Positions 21,201 through 34,954 of a DNA stretch of 64,000 nt are shown here, piece by piece. Position numbers and translations under genes: made by a program. Origin of the DNA: Gibbula magus (Eukaryota > Mollusca > Gastropoda > Trochida > Trochidae); contig OW388296.1 of the NCBI GenBank assembly GCA_936450465.1, forward strand, positions 56,410,431 to 56,474,430. Direction: 5' to 3'. Numbering within the stretch: position 1 is the first letter of the stretch; each line of letters starts with the position of its first letter. The notes under the pieces were generated by a model. The model did not search any database and was not told where the DNA came from. It saw only the letters and a program-made list of their open reading frames with translations.

Positions 21201-24200
21201 TAATTAATGTGAAATGCTCGAGAAATAGTTATTTGTTTATTCAACTGTATGCAAAATAATGTCAACAAGTATCATCAATGTTTACATATCAATGTACTAT
21301 CATTCACTGTGAATGATTTTGGTGAATAAATGAACTTGAAGTTACTTATATACCTACCTTTATACTTGATAAATCATAAATTATAAGTAAACACCGCGAC
21401 ATGAAGATGTTGAGAAAATATAAGGTTTTGGCTGATAGAAGGAATGTGCGTGATCAAAGTCAAACGATAACATCTCATGACAGCTTAGTCTGGTCGGCTG
21501 TTAATTTGGTTAAGCCTGCTAAAAGCATTGCATTATCTCACTCATATGATACTAATGTTAACCGTAACACAAAGTGTCATTACATACGAGGGCAGTTATA
21601 CGGAGGTTCATATTTTTCATTTGAGGTCCTAGTGCAACATGTCACTGTGTTATGGTGACCATTGGTTTCAGGAATGCTTTTGTGGTCCCAGTGAGGAATA
21701 TAGAACATTTCCTGTAAATTTACTTACGTTCCTTGTAATCTAGTCACATGACGGAGTGATCTCTTTACATTAACTTCATTTGCTGGAGTTAAGTAAACGC
21801 TATTTCTTCTTTCGATAGTGTATATCCTGTTTATTTTAAAAATAATCTTGCCTATCTCAGACATCATTCTTTTGTATCTCAGACATCATTCTTTTGTATC
21901 TAAGACACCTTTCTTTAGTATTTCAGACATTATTCTTGTCTATCTCAGTATGTCTGTAATTTGGATGACTATGGTTAAAATACATTAAATCTGAAGTATA
22001 TTCACTTTTCAACTCGAGGCATACGGGCATATGGTATTTTGCAATTTAACATTGATGAGAATAGTTCCATTTTACTAACAGTAAATGCATGAAATCACAA
22101 ACATTTGGTATAGCTTTATAAAGGTTGACATTCATCTTATGTTCTTGTAATTTTAGAAATTCTTGATAAGTTATGAAGTCTAGTTATGTCAGCTTTTACA
22201 GGTTGAATTGGAGGTTTAACCTAGATTTGACCGACTGTCGATGCATTTATATCTACATTTATGCCTTTTATGTATACACGTTTATATTCATGAAACATCG
22301 CAAATAGCATGTTTCAACAAGGAAATTACTTTTGAGAAAGACGACACGAACTAGATATCTATAAATAAAAAAGGCTAACTCGTCTTAAGAACATGCTTCC
22401 ATTTGAAATGATTCATAACAAAAGTTCCTAATGACATACACGTGAAATCCAAATGCTTCTACTGGCTGTATATTGAATAATATAAAAAGATAAATAGGTA
22501 ATGGAGAACATGAAAACTTGTACATGAAGATCACTAGTCACATTTTGTCTCATGTTACCAATTAAAGGTCGTAGAGTACCCAAAGTGTACGACCATCACA
22601 TGAATGACGGCACAATTGAGATTGATGTCCTTAAAGTCCCAATTGTCAAAGATTTACATAGCGTTATTACTGCTAGATGGATGAATAAGGATAACACTTT
22701 GGACAAAAAATAAATGTCATGATGCATCGCCTGTCAAACAGTCAATTAAATTCATACAAAAATACAATTGGGACAAATGATTACCTACATTTCCTACAGA
22801 TAATGATGATTTATATCCATAGATTGAAAATGATTAATAAATTGAGTAAATTGGAGGAATAAAGAGGCAGAATGGTGGTGTTTGATATACAGAACGGAAA
22901 CTTGTACACACGGTCATGAATTTTCTTTCCTTGATCTCAAAATGTGAATTGCCAAACATATGGAATGATATTCTGTATATGTTTTCAGTGTATGTATTGC
23001 CGTGTTTCTACATTTAATACTGTCTATATTTTTAGCGAATAAGCTATCTATAAACAGTATTTCAAGATTATAAGAAAGAAAACTATCTATTCCATTTCGG
23101 TTTGAATTTCAAAGCAGATTGGTATGTATGCCTCTCCTAAAAACACATAACACGTACATTTTTATGTAAATATTTGATGAAGAAATTATACCTGAATTTG
23201 TAAGATTTTGTAAGATTTGACATTTGAAAAAATAGGTCTGCTACATCAGAACGGACTTACATATACGTAGGCTCCTACTATTAAATTAAAGATAATAGAT
23301 GGCAGAAAAAACAAGTAATGCAATGATTTAATTGAATACTATATGCTGCAGCATTGTAAGATTTCTGAGACAAAACTGAATTATTCAGAATTTAACAGTT
23401 ATTACAATATAAGTAGTATAAACTACAAAATAACGCAAAGTAAGTAACTTTTACAATGATTAAACTAATACCACGTTCTCTTGTTGGATGTGTCCTTTTA
23501 TGTGACAATTACACTTTCCTTTTGATGTTGTTACGTATTTTACTTTCCTTATCAAAGGAATGATAGCTTATTGTTAACTATCTATAACTTTAACCATAAA
23601 ATGGCAGTACTGCCAAATCATCCAAACTTTCAATTTCACAAATGTGAGAGCATTTATAACATTATTTTCATTTCCACGTGCACATTTTATATACATATGT
23701 GCCACATTACAATAATACACATGTTTATGACTTGCAGGATTGAATTGTTACAACAGGCATCTGTCGTATAAATGTTTCCATATTCATTTACATGCAATAG
23801 ATGGTCAATCACAAGCAATCATGAAACATTGCTTCGAAGTTTTCAGCAGTTCATTTCGAGTGTGAAGTGACTCCCTTTAGGATAACTCACATTGTAATGA
23901 TATACATCCGTATCATTCTGATGTACCTCAGGACGCTCTTTAACTACTAAGTGGCAATCCTGACCTAATTACAAGTTTTAAAATACAAATCCACTGAAAG
24001 TTGCAATGTAGTTTGGAAGGAAAAACGGTGTCACTTACAATTTAATAATCTAAATTGCACAAGGTAAAACATGAAATTCCTTTCTTTATTTATATCAACC
24101 AATAGAATTCGACGATTCATTATACTAAAAGAGACAATAGGATACGGTTATACTATGTGGATATGAATTAAATTCGAGGTAATTTGCTTGTGAAGTTATG

Positions 24201-24266
24201 GTGTTCATGCATAACTAAACAAACTCATTTGAAACATCACCTAGAATGTTAATTCTGATGTGCTTA
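21201..24266. other. Noncoding stretch, little recognised
   Basis: AT-rich. The only structure I see is the 22-bp tandem array at 21853-21950. The 85-codon frame at 21401-21658 and the 66-codon frame at 23571-23771 have no recognisable motif. Confidence 0.5.
21853..21950 (+). repeat. 22-bp tandem repeat, 4.4 copies
   Basis: Unit tatctcagacatcattctttt plus one base. The first two copies are identical (21853-21874 and 21875-21896), and the third and fourth carry several changes, which suggests a recent single-unit duplication on an older array. Confidence 0.9.
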
Positions 24267-25574
24267 AGGCGCTCTAGCACGATTTTCTAGTGAAATAAAG
24301 TGCTCTCACAAAAATAAAAATAAGTGTTACCAATGACTATATAATAATACCCCTGATACAATAAAAATAGTTCCAAAACGATTTTTTGGGAAATGTTCTT
24401 ATTTAAAATTTCCCATTTTTAATGATAGTTTATGTCATTTATATTTACTTTAGAGGGTAAAACATCTTATTAGACAAACCAATTATCCGTAGTATTAATA
24501 ATGGTGTTTTGTATCAAGTAAAAATTGCATGGCGGTCATTTTATTGTGAACACATTTTATTATTTCGAATTGCAGCAAGAGTGCTCTGAGAGCACAATAA
24601 CTCCCGGATTCCTTATCCTCCAGATAAGCAGTTTAAATGTAAGGGTAAAATAATGACCTATTACAAATAAATAAGCATGTCAAGAATCGAAGGCCTATCA
24701 CCAATCAATACAATATTTTTATTTTCAAATGCTGAAGAATTAAAAGTTACTGCTAGCCTGAAATGGAAAAGCCAAAAATAACACACATGCGTATCACCAA
24801 TGTACAGCCAAAGCTTGTGTAAAGTGTTAGAAAGATCTATCAAAAACTGTGGGAGGAGTTGATTTCAGAACACAGATGCCGTAAGTCTGAAATCTGAAAG
24901 CCCAGTGCTCTAAGTCAATGGCCATTACTCACAAAATATTTAACTGATCGGTGCCAAAATACCACAAGCGTATCACTGATGTATATCCAAAGTATGTGTA
25001 AAGTTTCAGAAATATTGATAACAAAAACTTAGGGAGGAGTTGATTTTAGAACACAGGTAACCTTTTCGGGACAAATAGACGGATGGACGGACAGACGGGC
25101 TGCGCCACGACATATAAACCCACTTGAGTTTCACCCGGGGGTGAAAAACGATTCCAATGGTTCTAAGGAACCATTTAAACTCATTTCTAACTTGATTTTC
25201 CGAAGGGAGAAGGGTGACACTATTGGTGACATTAAAAAAACGTGCTACTGCCCCTTTAATGTGTTCACATTAACATTGCCGCTTGAAGGTATTTCAAGTG
25301 ATCTGACTGATGTAACGAATAGAGTTATGAATATGGTACAATTAACTGAACTCTTAAATTTTCACGAGACCTACAAAATTAATGTACCTCTAACATTAAA
25401 GAGTTCGACACCACTGTCGCACCATTTTCTTTGAATTCAGATAACCGTTTTTTATTGAAACTGAGATGTAATGATATCTTTTACTCATTAACGTACCAAT
25501 ATATTGTATAAACTTTAATAATTAATGGCACATTTGAGAAAACATAATATGCAAAAAAAGTGCTACAGCGACTT
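24267..25574. mobile_element. Composite of two 'GCGCTRTAGCACG' MITEs with a nested element
   Basis: The left end aggcgctctagcacg with TA at 24265-24266 and a right-type end, acgtgctactgcccctt, at 25231-25248 bracket one MITE carrying a pearl-like insertion (24572-25142). Immediately after it, 25250-25574 is the right half of another copy, ending gtgctacagcgactt with TA at 25575-25576. The second half matches 6745-7113. This suggests a MITE inserted inside or beside an older member of its own family. Confidence 0.65.
24572..25142 (-). mobile_element. Pearl/HINE-like element inside the MITE
   Basis: On the minus strand the 5' end (tcacccccgggtga, right side) is followed by a tctgtccgtccatccgtc tract at 25075-25096. 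Two core units of about 180 bp follow (gtgtaaag...gggaggagttgatt at 24800-24870 and 24985-25050). The 3' end has ccgggag and the hairpin gtgctc-tca-gagcac at 24581-24595. This is the same architecture as the copies at 12365, 15042 and 17524, but a different subfamily. Confidence 0.65.
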
Positions 25575-28154
25575 TAAATAGCGTACATGCAAACACAGAA
25601 GTATTCACTTTAGTTTCCTATCCACAACGACATTCCAGTCATATTGGCCCTTGATACAAAGTTACATTGATGATTGAGGTATGTGGTAATATACATTTCA
25701 AACATTGAACAATCAGACTTTGCGGACAGTGCAGCTTGACAGTCATTTAACAAGGCTCACTCGGTCTACACACTCATTGTGGCGTATTTCTCTTAAATCT
25801 AGGTTAATGAGTGCGATTTTAGTATTAACAAACTAGCGTTCATTTACAATATGAGTCTAAATAATTATGCTGCTTTATATGGACTAATACTGCGATTATT
25901 TGGAATTTAGATAATGGTTTCGATCAATCCTCTTAAGCCTCACCAACAGAAATACTTCCGGATCAATGGATCAAGTGATTACCAGTGACAACAATTATAG
26001 TTCATTTTGATAGCGATTCTAACCATCATTTCCTCCAACCATGAATTAGAACGATATACCATTGATGTATGCTCGACGGAATAAGTCAGTTGATCAGTCC
26101 TTGGTATGGAGTATGACAGTTAACGTGGTCATACAGTTAAGACAGGTGGAAATACAAACAGGTAATCTGAAATAAGTTCCATAACGTGTTTGCTAATATA
26201 CAAAACCAATTTTTCAAACACAAATTACCTAGCAGTATTTTTTTAACCTTTAATCTCGTGAACTTTTAGATATATTGACAGTAAACCAAATTAAAGACAG
26301 TAATTATGTGAGAGAGTGGTGTTGTGAATTGTGCAACATTGAAACTAAGTGAAAACTAATACTTGACTACCTTTACAACAAAGATCTCAATCAACAAGCC
26401 ATTTAGTTACAGCTTCCCTACAGTCTAGATTGTGTCATCGTGGTCTGATACCATAATGTCTGCACATGCATGTTACTATGCCAATATTTTGCTCTCAACC
26501 AGCCGCTTTCATGTTGATATTAATGTGGTAATATTAAATAACAGTTCTGATGTGAAAAAATATTAAGCTACCACAAAGAAGGAAGCTAATTTACTTAGCT
26601 GCGCTGTGTGAGGTGCAGAAATAGATATAGCTTTTATCGATAATGGGGGTATTACATGCTCTGTAAGTGAATTACCATGGAGCCATATTTCATGTTTATA
26701 TTATGTTTACGAGATAACTCCATGCTTTCCCGCGATCAACCAAATTAACCACAGAAAATGGGAGTATCATTACCAGTCTAAGATAGCATGGCATGGCATA
26801 CTGTGGCATTAACAAAACAACTTTTCACCATATCATGCTAATCTTGACATGACAATTATTTATTTGTTGCCTCTTTTATAGAAAAATAGTTACTTAACCC
26901 TACACTTCAATACAGCAACACATCAAAGGGAAATATCAGTTTCCAAGAAATCATTGGTTCGACAGACGGAAGTTATTCGATGAAACTGATGGGACCCCGC
27001 GTATTGCCTACGTTCTGCCGAGCATCAGACGAACTAACTGGAACAGGAAAGTCCAACTCTTATCGAAGAACGTCTTAACCTAAAGAATTTTATTCTCGTT
27101 CAGATAAATGCAAACCTATCACTTGCCTCACTGTCTTGGACGTTTTTTTCTGGCATCGATTGATCAGCTCTGTAATAAGTCTCTTGTATGTATTGGGTTA
27201 AACGCACGATTAAGGACAGCGACTTAACCATTTCTCTAATCTAGGAAAGACGTATCAAAACAAAAGCTTATATTCAAGTTTTCCTAAAAAAAAGACCAAC
27301 ATATCATTGTTTTGAAAAGAATATACCGACTTTGATTTGATGATCATGTTTAATTTATGTTACAAATGAATGAAATTGTGGAGAAGTTTACTATGATACA
27401 TGTAACTAAACATTCGTTTCATTCAGCAGAAACTCATTCAGCAGAGTTTATGAGTTTTCAAAAGTTTCAATAAACATTCCACATCATTATCAGAACAGAT
27501 AAATTATAGTCATTCTTAAAACCCTTTTCTTATCTATTATATATCTTTACACACGTGAAGCAACTATAATTGCGCATAACTGAATGAAAATGAAAACAAT
27601 ACCATACATTTCTGCAATGATTGTTAGACACAATTTAATTACAATTAAAAGCAGTCCCTGGAATGCTCGCAATTGTGAGCTTACCTGGCTGTACAGAATA
27701 ATTAAACATTTATTGATAAACTATGATGCTATATAAATATGTTCACTCTATTTAGTTAATCAGAAAGACTACTGATTTTCCTTCTATATAAACCTGTACT
27801 AACTTGAAGATATGTTAATACACGAGAGAATACACATCACGGTTTAAGGACCTGACAAATCTGGCAAATGATTACCAGCTTAGTGTCAGTTCTTGTGTTA
27901 TGATACATGATTATCCACCCTCTACATCATTGAGTGTTTGTCTTGATGTTTTTTTTAATTTAAATTTCACCACAGCTATAGTTTGGGGTAGGAAGAAAGA
28001 GAATGCTGCTAGGAAGGCTTACATTTCAGTCTGATTGGCCACAAAGCAGCAAAACTGAGTTCCCCGTCTTTGGAAGTAGAACTAGTGACATAAGGAAAAC
28101 TTTGAATGTTGAACATTCTCTTGGGTGATGGTACTCATTGTTTTTAACATTAAA

Positions 28155-28300
28155 CATTAAGAAAGCATCCAACACCATTGGCGCTACACGTGTGATGAAA
28201 CCTGCAAGCATTGACTGGAACCAGCGAACCATGGCTGGTACTGCACTAACATTCACCATAACCCATACCTTAACTGCATGTAGAAATGTTTGGCTATCCT
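28155..28300 (-). mobile_element. Old SINE remnant
   Basis: Segments ggtgctacacgtgtgatgaaacc-like, accagcgaaccatggctggt and ccttaactgcatgtagaaa follow the order of the reversed SINE body at 29870-30009. It is highly diverged, with both ends lost. Confidence 0.7.
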
Positions 28301-28993
28301 GCCCCAAAATATTCATTTATTTAACATAAACTATTTAAAAAGCATATTGTTGTTTCTTCGCCTTTCCACCTTGTTAACCTCTCAGCCGTAGAATGTAGGA
28401 ATATGTGCAGGAATAGCAGAAGTTGGATGGATGGAATACCTGAATGAGTTGTGATACTACTAAACTAACACTTTTAAAACATAGAAAACAATATTAGTTA
28501 TGAACATTTATTTAGTTCATATTCTTCAAGCTTTAATTTTAGATTTAAAACAGATCAGTGTGTCATATGAACTTATTCAACAAGTAGCGAGTAATGGTTG
28601 AAGGTTTTTGTTTGGTTATACAATAGCCCCTTATCAATTTGCTGCACAAAACTTTCGAAGTGAACTGGGATTTTGATGAACACTATGGTATACATAACAC
28701 GTATAACCTAAGTAAATATCCAACAAGTTGAGCTAATACAATGTGCTTCTTTAAAAAGAACATATATTAACAATGAACTAAATCTAAGTGTACTTTTCGT
28801 TTATGAATAAAAAAAACGATGTCCCTTACATAGTCGTACCTTAAATTCATAAAACTGATATAACTGAAATTTTAAGTTCCATAATAACAAACAAGTACAA
28901 CTTACAATACACGGAAAAATGGTTGTTTTCTAAACAAATTAATGTGAATGCAGAACTCGCTGGTCGCAAAAGCTAAGTTCTATTACATGTTTA

Positions 28994-29084
28994 AATATAT
29001 ATATATATATTACTTCTACGAATCCACCGGTTACGAATCCACCGCGTCTACGAATTCACCGCATCTACGAACCGGTCACCGCAT
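28994..29084 (+). repeat. AT run followed by a 15-20 bp minisatellite
   Basis: After an AT run at 28994-29011 there are four irregular units built on tctacgaatccaccgcg (29014-29084), each differing slightly in length. The array is GC-richer than its surroundings. Confidence 0.8.
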
Positions 29085-29821
29085 CCCTTTAAATCAACGC
29101 ATCAACGTCGAAAGCAATTTCAAACACTAATACTCAAAGGACATCACTCACTCAACTCAAACAATAGTCTCTTTGTTAGAGGGAAATCCTGTGAACGACC
29201 ACCTTACTTGTCATTCCGAAGGGAATCAATTTCTTTGACACTGGAGAAACATATTCATATCAAAGGGATCCGTTTTTGATGATTTATCTGACTGCTTTCT
29301 GTGGTTCACAGTTATATTTGTCACAACATATTATGAAAATACTGAAAGATATAAGAACTAAATTTAATTGTTATCATTTACGTTTGTAATGTCGAAAGTG
29401 TAAAGTTACTAAGTATGACCTTCATTTGAGGATACTGTTTTACACCTCGAATTTAGAAAGTTGTTCCAGAAGCCATAATGTGAATAAACAACACTTCAAC
29501 ATGTTGTGTTGAGAACACTGTAAATAAATGGTTTAAGAAGACGAGGAACATTGTGCTGAAATACAAACTTTGACAAACAGAAAACATTACAATTTCGCTG
29601 TATTAACGTCACTAATGATTTTGACAAATCATGATCTATTGACTGTTCACGTTATCCTTAGTCCAAAGGTGCAAAGAAATGAAACCATCCGCCTTCATAA
29701 TCAGAATCAGAGTGACACATATTCCCAACTATATTCCAGGGCTCTTGGTACATGGTTGTACTGTTTGTAGTCCATCAGGTCAGTGTAATTATCCATTTCA
29801 TTAGTGACATGTGACAGAAGG

Positions 29822-30009
29822 TGAGGTGAGTTGGGGTTTAACGCCGCTTTCAAGATTATTTCACTTATATCGCGGCTACTAGTATTATGGCAGGGAGAAA
29901 GCCCGCAACGCCACGTGGCTATGCACTGCGGTGAAACCTGCGAGCAGCGGCTGGAACTAGCGAACCATGGGTGGTACTACGCTGAAATCCAGTGTAGCAT
30001 TGCACCCAA
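29822..30009 (-). mobile_element. 5'-truncated SINE in copy B
   Basis: The SINE tail (gtgaggtgagttggggttta) is at the left and it is truncated at the right in gcattgcaccca, so the tRNA-like head is absent. It is flanked by a perfect 11-bp direct repeat, gtgacagaagg, at 29811-29821 and 30010-30020. Copy C has a single uninterrupted version near 61315-61345, confirming the insertion. Confidence 0.92.
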
Positions 30010-30923
30010 GTGACAGAAGGAAATGTATGTACCATTAGTATCATTAAAGATATCCAAGGGCATATGCAGGCGTCAGTCAGCCCGAAATGGGAACAGACTG
30101 GTAGGTGTCTGGTTGCCACCGTTGAACATTCAGTGTTTTAGGATGGTTATCTGCATCCTCTCAAAGCCCTATAGAACATTTTCTGATTAGATTTGAGCGC
30201 TATACAATTGTTTATTTATCATTATTATTTTATAGATATCAAGGAAATATAATTTGGCAATTTTGCACATGGACACAGAGACTAACACATGCGTCTACAA
30301 ACATCTTAGCACCCACTTTTTCAATGTCATGTACATTTCTTGCAGAAATCCTTTAGTTGCAATTGCCCCTTCAATAAACATTTATCAGGGCTCATCAATC
30401 ACCTAGAGTGGTGGATGTTTTATTTTATTCGTCCCTGTTATTGTGCAACCATCGAATAAACCTCCTCACAAGTACAAAACGTTTGGATAAACTGAATTCA
30501 GAGCTAGTTCATTAAATTAATTTTGTAATGTTTATCTGGCATAATTAAATTGATGTACTGCAGAATTTGAAAATCTATTCATTTTTAAACTTAGTTATCG
30601 TTCACTCGTTACGATCAACTTTCAAAATGTGTTCCCTTAGAGTCCATCTCAGCTAACATACGTTTCATAGGGGAGTCCATGTGCAGACATTTTTTAATTG
30701 ACCTCGTCAACAATTGTCAGTGATGCACTGAGGAGAACTCGACTGTCTACTAAGGAGACGAAACTGACGTTGAACTTGCTTACATAAATCGATTCCAATT
30801 CACACGAGAGAGCTTTCACTCGTCTGAGGAGTTGTTTTGTATGTATGTGTGTCCGGTATAATGGCATTTTAATCTAACTCTACTTCATTTTTCTTCTATT
30901 ATTATACCCAGGCTACGAGTGGA

Positions 30924-30982
30924 GTGAGAAAGTGATATTTTCACGAGTGGCGCAGCCACAAGTGAAAATGTCACTTTCTCAC
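30924..30982. repeat. Long imperfect palindrome, 28-bp arms
   Basis: Arms 30924-30951 (starting gtgagaaagtgatattttca) and 30955-30982 are near-perfect reverse complements with a 3-bp loop. It lies at the start of a stretch of about 2 kb in copy B that has no counterpart in A or C, so it may be the end of an inserted element. Confidence 0.85.
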
Positions 30983-32816
30983 ATCATACCATAAAATGTG
31001 ACTTTATTTTAAATGTGACTTTATATTACTAATAGAATAGTTGCATTAAAACTAAGAAAATAATATAATTTTCATCATTGTTACTGGTTTACACTTTTTA
31101 GGAACAAATATTCGGGCTTTCTTTAAATCTATAGTATTGTACATTTACAATTACTTAGATTCAGTGTTATAACATAAACATTCATTAGATTATAGCATTG
31201 CATGTGCTTTACTAAAAAATATCAGACTTTCTCATTTTCCTAGCATGATATAGTTCTATAGGCTATAGTTCAGTCGTGTAGATTTCCCCTCTTATTACAT
31301 ATTGTTACAGTGATAAACAAAAATATGGAAAATATAATTTGTTTTTCGCAAATGGACGAATGTGAAAACAAAGATTATTCAACATACCCGTGAGTCAATG
31401 AATGAGGCGTGTTAACACCGTTATAATCCGTATAAAATGTGTAATAGATCTCTGTGACGTTTGAACATCTTCATCATCTGACATGCGTGCCGCCGCCATA
31501 TTGGGCAATGATAAGAATTGTTCCAAAACACATTGCAGAATTACGGGTCCAGCAATGGTCACATCCAGTATTAACCAGTGTTGACATCTGCTGCCATTTG
31601 TAGTACGTTTTACGGAGCGTGTTTATATGTAATTTTGTTTTAAAAGGACAAAGGTAAATATGTTATTTAGGCAGTTATGTAAGGCTAATTTTAGTGGATT
31701 CTGTCATTAGAGACAGATAAAAAGGCGTTATAAAAGGTGTTTATTGGTTGAATTGACATATATCAAGTGGAATCCTCGTCATCTTTGAATATGCTTGAAT
31801 AAAAACCGAAAATTGATATGGTCGAGGTTTGTGGGTCTTTAAAGATGCATCTTTTGTAATGTTTTCATAATATTTCATTTGGCTTAAATTAATACATTCC
31901 AACATACCATAACGGCGGGTTTAAGTTCAAATAATTTCACTCAACTTGAATATACTCAATTCAAATATATCATGATTACTAGTTTCCAGTTAAAATCGAG
32001 CAACGTCATCCCATTTTCATGTACAGTAGTTATATGACCTATAACACTTTATCATCCATAATTAATATGTCCGGATGTCTGTTGTAAATATGTTTCCAAA
32101 ATTACGTTTGACTAATTGACGCGTGTCAATCGCGGAGCATTGTTTGGTTTTCGATCAGAAATCACTAAGTTTATCTTTATATCGTCATTATATTGAGTCG
32201 ACTATCACCAACATGGCAATTTTCGGCAACAGTCAGTACTCACCATTCATAACGACACAATTACAATGGATGTATATATTCATCATGAGTCTGTTACTTA
32301 TGTGACATTTTTGTTTGTTTCAGGGGAAAACAAACGAATGTAGCTTGAGTCGTCATCAAGAATAACGTTTTATTGTATGCTTCAAATACAGCATCACATT
32401 GACGATAAAATGGATTGGTTAAAAAGGGACCATTCCGTGTTACGTGTCACCATGGTTTTGTGGCATTTCCTGCAGTTGCACATAGGACAACATGGAAACT
32501 GTGTGCTGAATTACGGAGATGTTAACAAACGAAGTTATTCATTGTATTTATAACAAGCATAACAAGAATATTTGTGTAAACATGTAATATGAAATTAAAA
32601 TGACGGTAAATAAATTATGTGCATTCTGTCTCATGTTATCTTTCATGTACACGTATTTACAACCTTTGATATTCTTTAATTTGTGTAAATTAAATGAAAA
32701 TATTGGCATGACAAAACTGACAGAAAAAATGATTTAAAGAATGTTGAAAGTCACAAATAGCGGCAAAGGGTCTTTTAGACCCGTAAGCCGAGGGTAAGTT
32801 TTTTCAGAGGTGCGAA

Positions 32817-32857
32817 ATGGTGAACATGGCGAGACGAAGCCGAGACATGTTCACCAT
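32817..32857. repeat. Perfect 12-bp inverted repeat hairpin
   Basis: Arms atggtgaacatg (32817-32828) and catgttcaccat (32846-32857) enclose a 17-bp GC-rich loop. It lies at the far side of the B-specific stretch that begins near 30895. Confidence 0.85.
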
Positions 32858-33052
32858 ATCGAACCGAGAGGTTGGTTATCTGATAACATGTAGCTTAGAG
32901 GTCGGTTATCTAAAAATAACTACCTCTGATATTGTCCTGATAACCAGACCACTGAGGATAAAGTTGAAACATGTAGGAGGAAATCGTCGTTAGTTATTCT
33001 TTGAACTACCATTTGAATATATACCGACTGTATAATTGAACAACACTCTATG

Positions 33053-33058
<6 letters not shown>

Positions 33059-33121
<63 letters not shown>
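33059..33121. repeat. (AT)n microsatellite, 63 bp
   Basis: Uninterrupted AT dinucleotide run; its length in the assembly may be unreliable. Confidence 0.97.
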
Positions 33122-33123
<2 letters not shown>

Positions 33124-34650
33124 TCCTGTGATCTTTTCCAGTATCATTTCATTGATGATGGTGTTTAGATCTCCACCAAAACGTCACACTCCTGCATAAA
33201 GAAGTTGTATATAAATAAAACTCGTTCTCCTTCATCTAACTAACTTCTAAATGCCATTGGAAGAAGACAATCATGTGTATCAAATTCTACTGGCAAGTTT
33301 TAGATATGAAACCCCACAGCTGTAATAGAGATAATCTTTAATCTGGTATGAAATGTTACACAGATTTATGTTAATAACCCTCTTACTCAATCTGACGGTA
33401 CGTTCGTTTAAGAGACACTTTTCACATCGTCATTTTTAATAATCGTGTATAGTTCTCATAGAGTTTTCTCTGAAGATTAAGTTAGATTCATTGATAACAA
33501 TCCATCCCAGGAGTCGTTAACCTGACAGAGCATCAAACCTGGTTCTCTTTGTTATCGGCGCCAAGGGACTTCAGAGTCTTACATAAAGAGAAACGGCGAT
33601 CAATTATCACTGTCCACGGTTTTACTCCGTGTATGAAAGAGTGGTTTTGTCAGTGTTTGCAGTTTGAGTGATGTGAAGCTACAGTAGATTTGAAAGCATG
33701 ACAATTCCTATTTGAACATTTATTCTTTTACTTTCAGTTGTAGAGTGCATTCTCACTTAATTCATTGAAATGAAGTTATTTTAAGCAGTATAGTCCATTT
33801 TCACTTAGTTCTTTTACTTTCAATAGATAAGTGCATTTCATTCAAAGAATTTGTTTTATATTTTGAAAAAAAAAATGAAAAAAAATTGATATTGCAATAT
33901 GGTTGCATCATACCGATAATGTATATATAATCAATTGACATTAAGAATAAAATATTCCATAATTCAATAGAGCTACATGATTTTGGTAGAATCATCAAGA
34001 GACATTTATCGGTTTCATGTGAAAAGTTGTCAAATTTAAAGGAGAATGTTTAGAAAAACCTGTCAAAGATGCGTTGAAGGTACAAACAAATCCTTTTAAG
34101 ACCTTGACATCTTTAATAACACTCATTTTTATTTTTAACTAAAATACATTTACTATTACATTACATCGAAACTTTGTTTGAAATGGTAATGGTGCCAATC
34201 GAATAATTGAACCATTAGATGCTTAAAACCGTAAATTTCAAAGAAAACACTGAACCATTATCTGTTTATGTAACCATTTTCTCATTAAAAGTGTCATTAA
34301 AAGCTCTGTCTCCTTGGTCCCCATGTACCTCAATCCTATTAGTTTCATTTTTATTGTGACATCGAGTTTTCATGACATAGTGGGTGTTCTAAAATGGTGA
34401 TGACATGATGAAATAAGTTCCTTGACTTCCAATTATTATTGCTAAATTCGTTTTCGTTTTCGAATCCAATTGATTTTCATACACACATTTTGACATACAC
34501 ACAAATCAGATATTTCTTAGTCTATTTTTTTAATTTTTAATTAAAAAAACACCATGATATTCATTTTAAATAATGTCAGTTTCAAAATTCATGTATATTT
34601 CGCTTCTTAGTTTATAATGCTTTACAATGGCTACACTCACTGGGAAAACA

Positions 34651-34915
34651 TATGATATTTAATCATTTACTCCTATTTAATCCCGGAGTAAATATCATCT
34701 TTAGTCATATTTAATCCTGGAGTAAATATCATATTTAGTCATATTTAATCCGGAGTAAATATTTGTAAAAACTTGTAAAGTATTGTAAATATGTTATTTA
34801 ATTCAGATTAAATGTTTGTAAATATGTTATTTCATTCAGATTAAATGTTTGTAAATATCATCTTTAATTAAGATTAAATGTTTATTAATATCTATATGAG
34901 ATTCAATATTTGCAA
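34651..34915 (+). repeat. Degenerate 33-34 bp tandem array
   Basis: Units recur at 33-34 bp. ggagtaaat starts at 34685, 34719 and 34752, and tgtaaat at 34784, 34817 and 34850. The left part carries attaaatatgac/ggagtaaatat-type imperfect palindromes and the right part a cagattaaatgtt variant. It is absent from copy C. Confidence 0.8.
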
Positions 34916-34954
34916 ATATAATTTTAAATGATATTAAATATATTGTCTTTAAAC

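Larger units (their letters stand above)
25577..29159. other. Noncoding stretch with one SINE remnant and a short minisatellite
   Basis: Apart from the SINE remnant at 28155-28300 and the AT run and minisatellite at 28994-29084, I recognise nothing in 3.6 kb. Frames are all under 100 codons and without motifs. Confidence 0.5.

Noticed and set aside
28026..28316. 96-codon minus-strand frame
   Set aside because: It overlaps a SINE remnant and has no recognisable domain.
31460..31640. Possible exon-like region in copy B with higher GC
   Set aside because: No open frame with splice signals or a known motif could be supported.
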